Notes under the pieces: generated by a model
Database searches by the model: none
Told to the model about the DNA's origin: nothing
What the model saw: the letters and a program-made list of their open reading frames with translations, nothing else
Part shown: positions 23,401 to 35,500 of the stretch, one piece after another
Layout: each line of letters begins with the position of its first letter
How positions within the stretch are numbered: position 1 is the stretch's first letter
Program-made: the position numbers and the translations under genes
From: Paraescarpia echinospica
Lineage: Eukaryota > Annelida > Polychaeta > Sabellida > Siboglinidae
Reading direction: 5' to 3'
DNA: 64,000 bases
Assembly: GCA_020002185.1 (NCBI GenBank)
Contig: CM034544.1
Span: 6,023,488-6,087,487 of the forward strand

Positions 23401-26400
23401 GGTAGGAGTTCTATCAGGTCAGTGGTAGGAGTTCTATAAGGTCAGTGGTAGTAGTTCTATCGCGTCAGTGGTAGGAGTTCTCTCATGTCAGTAGTAGGAG
23501 GTTTATCAGGTCAGTCTTATGAGCTCTATCAGCCTATCAGGGCAATTGTAGGAGCTCTATCAGGTCAGTGGTAGGAGTTCTACCATGTCAGTAGTAGGAG
23601 TTCTCTCATGTCAGTAGTAGGAGGTGTATCAGGTCAGTCTTATGAGCTCTATCAGCCTATCAGGGCAATTGTAGGAGTTATATCATGTCAGTGGTAGGAG
23701 TTCTACCATGTCAGTAGTAGGAGTTCTCTCATGTCAGTAGTAGGAGGTTTATCAGGTCAGTCTTATGAGCTCTATCAGCCTATCAGGGCAATTGTAGGAG
23801 CTCTATCAGGTCAGTGGTAGGAGTTCTACCATGTCAGTAGTAGGAGTTCTCTCATGTCAGTAGTAGGAGGTGTATCAGGTCAGTCTTATGAGCTCTATCA
23901 GCCTATCAGGGCAATTGTAGGAGTTATATCATGTCAGTGGTAGGAGTTCTACCATGTCAGTAGTAGGAGTTCTCTCATGTCAGTAGTAGGAGGTTTATCA
24001 GGTCAGTCTTATGAGCTCTATCAGCCTATCAGGGCAATTGTAGGAGCTCTATTAGGTCAGTGGTAGGAGTTCTACCATGTCAGTAGTAGGAGTTCTCTCA
24101 TGTCAGTAGTAGGAGGTTTATCAGGTCAGTCTTATGAGCTCTATTACCCTATCAGGGCAATTGTAGGAGCTCTATTAGGTCAGTGGTAGGAGTTCTACCA
24201 TGTCAGTAGTAAGAGTTCTCTCATGTCAGTAGTAGGAGGTTTATCAGGTCAGTCTTATGAGCTCTATTACCCTATCAGGGCAATTGTAGGAGCTCTATCA
24301 GGTCAGTGGTAGGAGTTCTACCATGTCAGTAGTAGGAGTTCTCTCATGTCAGTAGTAGGAGGTTTATCAGGTCAGTCTTATGAGCTCTATTACCCTATCA
24401 GGGCAATTGTAGGAGCTCTATCAGGTCAGTGGTAGGAGTTCTATCATGTCAGTAGTAGGAGTTCTATCATGTCAGTAGTAGGAGTTCTATCGCGTCAGTG
24501 GTAGGAGTTCTATCATGTCAGTGGTAGGAGTTCTCTCATGTCAGTAGTAGGAGGTTTATCAGGTCAGTCTTATGAGCTCTATTACCCTATCAGGGCAATT
24601 GTAGGAGCTCTATTAGGTCAGTGGTAGGAGTTCTACCATGTCAGTAGTAGGAGTTCTCTCATGTCAGTAGTAGGAGGTTTATCAGGTCAGTCTTATGAGC
24701 TCTATCAGCCTATCAGGGCAATTGTAGGAGCTCTATCAGGTCAGTGGTAGGAGTTCTACCATGTCAGTAGTAGGAGTTCTCTCATGTCAGTAGTAGGAGG
24801 TTTATCAGGTCAGTCTTATGAGCTCTATCAGCCTATCAGGGCAATTGTAGGAGCTCTATCAGGTCAGTGGTAGGAGTTCTACCATGTCAGTAGTAGGAGT
24901 TCTCTCATGTCAGTAGTAGGAGGTTTATCAGGTCAGTCTTATGAGCTCTATCAGCCTATCAGGGCAATTGTAGGAGCTCTATTAGGTCAGTGGTAGGAGT
25001 TCTACCATGTCAGTAGTAGGAGTTCTCTCATGTCAGTAGTAGGAGGTTTATCAGGTCAGTCTTATGAGCTCTATAGCCTATCAGGGCAATTGTAGGAGCT
25101 CTATTAGGTCAGTGGTAGGAGTTCTACCATGTCAGTAGTAGGAGTTCTCTCATGTCAGTAGTAGGAGGTTTATCAGGTCAGTCTTATGAGCTCTATTACC
25201 CTATCAGGGCAATTGTAGGAGCTCTATCAGGTCAGTGGTAGGAGTTCTACCATGTCAGTAGTAGGAGTTCTCTCATGTCAGTAGTAGGAGGTTTATCAGG
25301 TCAGTCTTATGAGCTCTATCAGCCTATCAGGGCAATTGTAGGAGCTCTATCAGGTCAGTGGTAGGAGTTCTACCATGTCAGTAGTAGGAGTTCTCTCATG
25401 TCAGTAGTAGGAGGTTTATCAGGTCAGTCTTATGAGCTCTATCAGCCTATCAGGGCAATTGTAGGAGCTCTATCAGGTCAGTGGTAGGAGTTAGTAGTAG
25501 GAGAGTGTGGTAGGAGAGTAGGAGTTAGGTCAGTGGTAGTAGTTCTATCGCGTCAGTGGTAGGAGTTCTCTCATGTCAGTAGTAGTAGGTTTATCAGGTC
25601 AGTCTTATGAGCTCTATCAGCCTATCAGGGCAATTGTAGGAGCTCTATCAGGTCAGTGGTAGGAATTATATCATGTCAGTGGTAGGAGTTCTATTAGGTC
25701 AGTGGTAGGAGTTCTATCAGGGCAATTGTAGGAGCTCTATCAGGTCAGTGGTAGGAGTTCTACCATGTCAGTAGTAGGAGTTCTCTCATGTCAGTAGTAG
25801 GAGGTTTATCAGGTCAGTCTTATGAGCTCTATTACCCTATCAGGGCAATTGTAGGAGCTCTATTAGGTCAGTGGTAGGAGTTCTACCATGTCAGTAGTAA
25901 GAGTTCTCTCATGTCAGTAGTAGGAGGTTTATCAGGTCAGTCTTATGAGCTCTATTACCCTATCAGGGCAATTGTAGGAGCTCTATCAGGTCAGTGGTAG
26001 GAGTTCTACCATGTCAGTAGTAGGAGTTCTCTCATGTCAGTAGTAGGAGGTTTATCAGGTCAGTCTTATGAGCTCTATCAGCCTATCAGGGCAATTGTAG
26101 GAGCTCTATTAGGTCAGTGGTAGGAGTTCTACCATGTCAGTAGTAGGAGTTCTCTCATGTCAGTAGTAGGAGGTTTATCAGGTCAGTCGTATGAGCTCTA
26201 TCAGCCTATCAGGGCAATTGTAGGAGCTCTATCAGGTCAGTGGTAGGAGTTATATCATGTCAGTGGTAGGAGTTCTATTAGGTCAGTGGTAGGAGTTCTA
26301 TCAGGGCAATTGTAGGAGTTCGATAAGGTCAGTGGTAGTAGTTCTATCGCGTCAGTGGTAGGAGTTCTCTCATGTCAGTAGTAGTAGGTTTATCAGGTCA

Positions 26401-29400
26401 GTCTTATGAGCTCTATCAGCCTATCAGGGCAATTGTAGGAGCTCTATCAGGTCAGTGGTAGGAATTATATCATGTCAGTGGTAGGAGTTCTATTAGGTCA
26501 GTGGTAGGAGTTCTATCAGGGCAATTGTAGGAGCTCTATCAGGTCAGTGGTAGGAGTTATATCATGTCAGTAGTAGGAGTTCTCTCATGTCAGTAGTAGG
26601 AGGTTTATCAGGTCAGTCTTATGAGCTCTATTACCCTATCAGGGCAATTGTAGGTGCTCTATTAGGTCAGTGGTAGGAGTTCTACCATGTCAGTAGTAAG
26701 AGTTCTCTCATGTCAGTAGTAGGAGGTTTATCAGGTCAGTCTTATGAGCTTTATTACCCTATCAGGGCAATTGTAGGAGCTCTATCAGGTCAGTGGTAGG
26801 AGTTCTACCATGTCAGTAGTAGGAGTTCTCTCATGTCAGTAGTAGGAGGTTTATCAGGTCAGTCTTATGAGCTCTATCAGCCTATCAGGGCAATTGTAGG
26901 AGCTCTATCAGGTCAGTGGTAGGAGTTCTACCATGTCAGTAGTAGGAGTTCTCTCATGTCAGTAGTAGGAGGTTTATCAGGTCAGTCGTATGAGCTCTAT
27001 CAGCCTATCAGGGCAATTGTAGGAGCTCTATCAGGTCAGTGGTAGGAGTTATATCATGTCAGTGGTAGGAGTTCTATTAGGTCAGTGGTAGGAGTTCTAT
27101 CAGGGCAATTGTAGGAGTTCGATAAGGTCAGTGGTAGTAGTTCTATCGCGTCAGTGGTAGGAGTTCTCTCATGTCAGTAGTAGTAGGTTTATCAGGTCAG
27201 TCTTATGAGCTCTATCAGCCTATCAGGGCAATTGTAGGTGCTCTATCAGGTCAGTGGTAGGAATTATATCATGTCAGTGGTAGGAGTTCTATTAGGTCAG
27301 TGGTAGGAGTTCTATCAGGGCAATTGTAGGAGCTCTATCAGGTCAGTGGTAGGAGTTATATCATGTCAGTGGTAGGAGTTCTATTAGGTCAGTGGTAGGA
27401 GTTATATCATGTTAGTGGTAGGAGTTCTATTAGGTCAGTGGTAGGAGTTCTATCAGGGCAATTGTAGGAGCTCTATCAGGTCAGTGATAGGAGTTCTCTC
27501 ATGTCAGTAGTAGGAGGTTTATCAGGTCAGTCTTATGAGCTCTATCAGCCTATCAGGGCAATTGTAGGAGCTCTATCAGGTCAGTGGTAGGAGTTCTACC
27601 ATGTCAGTAGTATGAGTTCTCTCATGTCAGTAGTAGGAGGTTTATCAGGTCAGTCTTATGAGCTCTATCAGCCTATCAGGGCAATTGTAGGAGCTCTATC
27701 AGGTCAGTGGTAGGAGTTCTACCATGTCAGTAGTAGGAGTTCTCTCATGTCAGTAGTAGGAGGTTTATCAGGTCAGTCTTATGAGCTCTATCAGCCTATC
27801 AGGGCAATTGTAGGAGCTCTATCAGGTCAGTGGTAGGAGTTCTACCATGTCAGTAGTAGGAGTTCTCTCATGTCAGTAGTAGGAGGTTGATCAGGTCAGT
27901 CTTATGAGCTCTATCAGCCTATCAGGGCAATTGTAGGAGTTCTACCATGTCAGTAGTAGGAGTTCTCTCATGTCAGTAGTAGGAGGTTTATCAGGTCAGT
28001 CTTATGAGCTCTATCAGCCTATCAGGGCAATTGTAGGAGCTCTATCAGGTCAGTGGTAGGAGTTCTACCATGTCAGTAGTAGGAGTTCTCTCATGTCAGT
28101 AGTAGGAGGTTTATCAGGTCAGTCTTATGAGCTCTATCAGCCTATCAGGGCAATTGTAGGAGCTCTATCAGGTCAGTGGTAGGAGTTCTACCATGTCAGT
28201 AGTAGGAGTTTTCTCATGTCAGTAGTAGGAGGTTTATCAGGTCAGTCTTATGAGCTCTATCAGGGCAATTGTAGGAGCTCTATCAGGTCAGTGGTAGGAG
28301 TTCTACCATGTCAGTAGTAGGAGTTCTCTCATGTCAGTAGTAGGAGGTTTATCAGGTCAGTCTTATGAGCTCTATCAGCCTATCAGGGCAATTGTAGGAG
28401 CTCTATCAGGTCAGTGGTGGGAGTTCTACCATGTCAGTAGTAGGAGTTCTCTCATGTCAGTAGTAGGAGGTTTTTCAGGTCAGTCTTATGAGCTCTATCA
28501 GCCTATCAGGGCAATTGTAGGAGCTCTATTAGGTCAGTGGTAGGAGTTCTATCAGGGCAATTGTAGGAGTTCTATCAGGTCAGTGGCCTTAAGTTACATG
28601 TGTAATTGTGGTGTACAAAAATCCAGACAATTGAAAGGTAACTACTATTTTTTTTTTATGTTTGACTTTTTATTAGCCCGATTGTTGTTGTAAACAAACT
28701 AAGGATGTTGTGATTATCATCTGTGTGATGTCCAGTGTTGTGATGTCCAGTGTTGTGATGTCCAGTGTTGTTCTGTTTGTGTTGTAGGCTGTAGAGAACA
28801 TGTGTTCACACAAGATGTCGGCCCATTTGTATGAACAGCTCAAGAAAATCTGTGAGAGCCACATCCAGTCAAGTCTACACCAGTTCCTTTCATATCCTTT
28901 CTGTGACCTGGTTTTATCCATGACAAGTTTGTCATGTGATACCACTTTTTGTACTACATATAAAACTATGGAACCAAAGATGTCTTCCCATTGTGACAAA
29001 ATTATTGGTTAGTGAAAACAAGCTATTTCATCAAATAGGAATAAACCTTTTTCAGTACAGAACTTTCTAACAAAATTCAAGCGCTGATTATGTCAGTTGA
29101 CAGAAGCGACACTGTGACAGAATAAAATATAACGGATTTGCAAACTGTAATGTGTAGGTTGCTGGTTCATATCCCATAATAATAAACTTTTGTACACCTA
29201 TTTAAGGATACCTTTTATTTTCTGATAAAGCTTATAAATATACTTGAATTATGTACAAAACACATTTATATGTTTTGGGGATATAACCGAATTACGCTAT
29301 TTTATTGTAGCATTAATTGGGTTATAATGGTTATAAATTAGTATTACTTGTACTTAAACACTGCCTCTATTACAAAAATTAAGTGACTCCCACCTCTGAC

Positions 29401-29499
29401 GGTAGTATATATCTACAACATATTTCTTGTCTTAAGAACATTGTGTTAATGTAAAAAGATAGGAACATGCAACCTCCCTTTAATAGTGATGTTCCACTT

Positions 29500-29530
<31 letters not shown>

Positions 29531-32500
29531 CAGGGTGCACGGTGGATTTAGTTGACAGGTAGTCCGTCGGACTAGCTGACTGAGAAACAACTAGTCCTCA
29601 TATTATTTTAGTAGCCCTTAAAAATAAACGTGCCAGGTACCATCAATCATACTGTTGTGTCATCAGCATTCGAAATAGCACTTGTCCGTTTGTCCGGGAC
29701 AAGTGATTTTTGGCCCGGACAAGTAAAATGACTCTACATGGTTATCCGGTGGACAAGTGAAAATTTACAGTAAATAGTGACGCATGCAACATTGCAAACT
29801 TTTTATTTGAGGAAATTCAAACGTAAATGAAGTTCGCTAGCAATCGCGCACGTTGCAATCTTGTTAGTGTGTCGGCGTCTTGTCGTTCCGCCGCCAATGT
29901 GTTGTACTTCAGCGTTCGACCAAGTTTAGTGCCTGCGTTAACAGGGTCATCCGCTGAGCGCACCGACCTAGCTCTGTCATACGCGTAGGACAGACTCCGC
30001 ATCAGCCATCGTTGATCGAGGCTGTATTTCATAAAATCGTAAATCGTTCAGTTTGGCCGACGTACAACTTGCTTCCACCCACGGATCACATTTGACGAAC
30101 TTTGGAAATAATAGACTTTGTATCGCTACCTGTTATTTGAATAATTATATAGTTTTAACCATTATTACACCTAACCCACTCAGCAGTCTTCCAAGTCATC
30201 GAACGTCGTTAGCCGATCCAGTCCCAAATCGTCATATTAAACAAAAACAGTTTTTGCAACATTATAACAAATTTCAAGGATAACAATTGTCTCATTCCTA
30301 TCATCGTAATAATTATTTGTTATTAATAAAAGCGTTCATATCAGCATCACAAAAATATTGGTATACATCATGTAACGTGTCTAGTTTTAATATTCGTGAT
30401 GAATATATATATATAGTAATGATAATGGACCGAAACAAATAGTTGCAAATATAATTTTGCAATTTCAAAATTTGCAGATTAAATCAAATTGTGTCTTTGG
30501 TCACAAGTCACTCAGACGTACATGCAACGAAACAGCAGGAACATTGTGTTGTTGTCATAAACATAAGACATACTTTTTTATGTTTTTTTCCGAAGCTTCG
30601 AATCCCCTTGACAACCACTCAGACAAGTTAAAATTTTGGCGGACAAATAGATTTCAAAACTTACTTGTCCAGCGGACAAGTAAATATTCTGGCTTATTTC
30701 TATCGCTGGTCATATATGTGTGACACATAGTAAAAGTGGCTTTATTTCATAAAGAAAATAAGCCGTTTCCCATTTAAATTAAATGTTCAACTAAATGTGT
30801 CATTAATAGAAACAAATACATGTGATTTCGTAGATCCAATTGCAAAGTTATCAGAAGAAATGACTAGTTTAATCAGGGGCAGCAAACAGGAGTCGTGGAC
30901 AAGGTGATGCCAGCAGAATTTGAAGCCTGACGGCAACAAAGAACCGACATTGTCGAACTAAGTTGCATCATTTGCCCTATACTTTTCATTAGCGTTTTCT
31001 TTCCCGAAGCCGACTAAACAATCAGTAACATTGTTGGCGTTTGGTAACTTGCTAAAATAATCACCCGATGCAGGAATAACGCAACTACCATCACGACGGG
31101 ATAGCACGTAACGATGTTTTAACCCGCGCATGTATGTTTGTCCATGTCGCTCATCACTCATGGTCGTTAAGGTGGCACTACCTATCCTACGCTAACCGGA
31201 TGTAAACAGCCGCCATTTACATTCACTGCATTCAGCAAGTTTCCCATCTGACGGTTGTACGGAATATTTAGCTGCCTGTGATAAAATGCTACCTTACTGT
31301 CTGATTTTGTTTTATTCCATCACAACACCCAACTAGCGTATACATAGCGTAAATTAATTCACATAATAACAGCTAGTCCTATGGGACTGCTCCACTAAAT
31401 AAGGACTAGTCCGATCACTGAAACTACCCGTCCGGGACGATCGGACCGGCCTTATTTCGCAGCCTGCACTGTTGTTGTTGTTTATATCCTTGACCAGTCA
31501 GTACAGCGTCAATGGACAGTGAACAGTTTCTCAAGCTGCTGGACAATTGCTGGCAGTCCCATTGCAGACAAATGGTTTGTTTACATTTTGTGTAATCATT
31601 ACACCATGTAACTATGTTCTTTACAACATACCGTAGTAAACAGCAGTCTGCTGTGACCATGGTGCCTTCAAAGCTAAGAGTTAAAATAATGTAACAAATA
31701 TCTCTGATTTGCCACATAAATGCTTTAGTTAAACTGAGACATACTGCGTTTGACAGAATGGTAGCAAAGGCTGTAATATTTTAGATTTGTTATACAAAAT
31801 ATATGACAAAACATGACGTTTTTTTATCAAAACGAGATATATCCGTACAGCAAGCGCCATCACTAAACCTTGTGGGAAGAGGGCAAAGCGGTGCTGATTG
31901 GCTGAAAAAGGTGTCATGTTTTGATAAAAAGATTGATGGTTTGAAGACAAACACTTCCACATATCGCATAACAGATATACCTCGGATTATCGGATATAAA
32001 GAATCCCTCGGGACCAGCTAATTTATTCATTATATCCACAAATGTTTATATCTGAAATTTACTGTATATTAAACAGTTGGGTCTAATTCATTTATTCTGT
32101 ATAAGTGAAATTCTTTTTAAGCAAACGTCATTATATTTGAGGTTTACTAGGTAGTGTTTTCATGTCAAGTAGCTCAAGTAGTCAAGTAGCTCAACACATG
32201 ATTGAAGACATATTTGGTCCCTGAAGGGTAGAATTTCAGAAATGGCAGTTATCGCCTTCACATGCTGTTATTAAACTGACAGTGCTTATTACTTCAGCTA
32301 TTCACGCATTACAAATTTTAACAAATCAGTAGACTCGATTCCTGATGGACTAAACCAGTAGTGCGAGGAGTTTTAACATTACTGATCTCCTGTTTCAGAT
32401 CATGATTAGAAGTATTTTCTTGTTTCTTGACCGGACGTACGTTCTTCAGAATTCGGCAGTAGCTTCGTTATGGTGAGTAACTGTCCTCAGCTGAGGTTAG

Positions 32501-35500
32501 TACACATGTAATTTATTTCATTACCTACGTCACTACTCTAAATTGTTGTGTGCCCAGATGGCTGGTAGCTTAATTATTAAGGAAAATGATATGGCACATT
32601 TGTAGAAATTATCAAACAAAACGATGATTCCAAGCAAGATTAAACATCACCTTACAGCCAAACAAATGAAAATCCATGAGGAAGTTTCTAACTAGCTAAC
32701 TTCAATGTTGCTAGCTTAACGGTCAAAGCAAAATGTACTCATCATGCTTGACGTATGGAAAATGATGGAGAAGGATAAACAGTCTTCTTCCTCCAGATAA
32801 TGTAGTAGCCCCGAGTTCCTGGTAACATCCTACAGGTTTGTTTTATGGTACGCATGTGATGCCAACTTACCAAAATATACATAAAAACCACGAATAAAAA
32901 AGTGGTTAAAACACTTCCACATAATTATATTATGTGACGTGGAATAAGATGTTTGCTGCCCAGCTTCCCAGTTGCCATTTGAATGCTACCAGTGAGCTGG
33001 TATCTGGTGCGGCTGGGGCAGCTAAGGGAAAGAATGAGTTGAAATGTGTCCTAAGTAATGCTGAAGAACATGATTTTTTAGTCCTTTGGCTGAAGGTCCA
33101 AGGGACTATTGCCATCACTCTGCGTCCGCCGTTAGCTGCCGTATCTCAGAAACCATTCAGCAACTTTTTCTCTAATTTTGCATAGACATATCTTGGGGCA
33201 TTGCCACTATGCACGAGAAATCTGTATTTGATTGCATCATTTTAAGAGCTCCCTAGGGCCTCCAAGGACACCAAAACTGGTAAAAATGTAACATTTGGCC
33301 TATTTTTTCAAAAACTTATTTTGCGTAGATTTATCTTAGGGTGCTGCCACTATATACAAGAAATCTGTATTTGATTGAATCATTCTAAGGGCACCTAAGG
33401 GGCCCCCAAAGTGCAAAAGGTTTACATTATCTAGTGATGTGGTTTTGAGAAGGGCCCTTGAGACCACCCCCAACAGTAGATGTTGTGTAATGTGCCACAA
33501 AGTCAAAAGCTGTGACTAATCTCTACAGCCTAGGCCATTGAGACCTTGACTAATCTTTAATTGGTCACAGCACCCAGGCAGAGTAGACACACTTGACCCC
33601 TGTTAGACTGAACAGTTGCCTAACACTTTTAAACTGTATCTTCAAAACTATTGATTTTCTATAATTGCAAGTTGTGTTTATTTTGATGTTCATTTAATTA
33701 TTATAAAATGGTGTGACTGTGGTGTCTATTGGTTAAAGATGTATTGTCTGTAGAAACCTGTAGGTGACAAACATAGAAAATTTATATTCTGTCACCTGTA
33801 GGTGACAAACATAGAAAATTAATATTCTGGACAACTATAGAGTGAAATATCCTACACTTTATTTATATCAAATGCATTCTACTGTTCTGTTTACGCTTGC
33901 CATGCCTTGTGTAGACATGGTACTGTGTAAATCAATTGTATCAATATAGACTAATAATTACAGATTCACAATATAGTTGACACCTGAAACAACCAAATGT
34001 CAACCATTAGAAGAGTTGACATAGTTCCGCTATACACTATATATGTAAATTTAACCAGCTGCCATGTCAAGTCCGTTATAATTGTGACTAACAGTGTTCA
34101 AAATTATTCAGGTAAATAGCAAATAACAAAGGACACAAGTTTTCTCCTTGCCATACCTCTACACATGAGAAGAAGGCTGACACAGCCTGGCCCTCATTTA
34201 TACATGATTTAGCATTTTTGTACATGTTGTATACAACTTTCAACACAATACCATTAATACCGCATGAAATTATCTTAGACCACAGGGAGGACCGGTCTAC
34301 TAAATCAAATGCTTTCTTATAATCGATGAAGACACAATAAAGCCTTTTGAGTCGAGACAAATACAATTCAACCAATACCCCTATCTGAACACTGCCTGTT
34401 CTTCACCTATTACATTCGCTTTGTTTAGGTATGTGGTTGTCTGGTGTTCTGAACAATCACTAAGGATTAATGAACACTTGTGCAGATTGTCACCCACTTG
34501 GCAGGTTTAATTGATCTATTCAGCAATGAGGACACTGCTTAGGCCTCACTCTGGACACTGTCACTCACAGTGTTGTGTATTGTCTTAGTTGGTGCATTGA
34601 GCTAATCTACTTGACCATGAATCATTGGTGGCTCTGGTTGTGTATTACACCCAGCTGTGGAGCTAAGATTCTCTACCTGCTATTGTTTGATGGAAGCTGT
34701 GACTAATCTGTAATTGGTCACTGGCAGTAGCTTGTGTCAACAGACGGCATTAAGCCACTAGACCCCTGTTAAACTGGACAGTTGCCTGTAGGTTTTAAAC
34801 TGTGTCAAACAGTGAGTCTACCTTTTGCTCTCAGATAATCTGTCCTCTTAGTTTTACACATGAAGACATAATCTGGCATAACTTGATGTCTTTGTAGCAG
34901 CACATTTGTACTTCCAGTGTATCATTGCAACATAATATACATATTACATACTGTGTGCCACATTTGAATGTTGTGCATGTAATATTTCCATGCAATCCAT
35001 TTGCATATATAATGTAAAACTTCAACAGCCGTTTTCTTCATTTTCACTTTTTGATCCCTGCCATGTTCAATGCTCCATAACTTGGCCAATTTTTGTAGCA
35101 GTCATATTTTTTGAAACCGTGTAAAACACCCTACTAAACCTTTACAAGGATGTAAGAAAACAATGTTACAATTTTTCCGACTTACCACTCATTTGGTCAG
35201 CCGGGGTCACATATAGACGTATTAGTCCAAAGGACTTCAGGGCCACTTGGCCCATTTTTTTCTCAGAAAATTAAAGTACTTAGATGATCCTCATGCATGA
35301 ATGGTCCATGTGACATAATTCAAATTAAGTATGGCTTCTTCCTGTTGTGATGAACTCATTTTTGCTGAATGTTTTGTGCGCAGTTTATATTTCCGTATTC
35401 TAACTATGTATCTGGCAAATACTTTACACCAATTTAGGTACAAAAGCGCATGTCTGCTTAAAACATGATGTTCCTAGAGATGTTTGTACCGGAAACATTC

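Noticed and set aside
21813..28586. CRISPR-like array
   Set aside because: Direct tandem repeat without unique spacers, in a eukaryotic intron, with the unit derived from an exon border.
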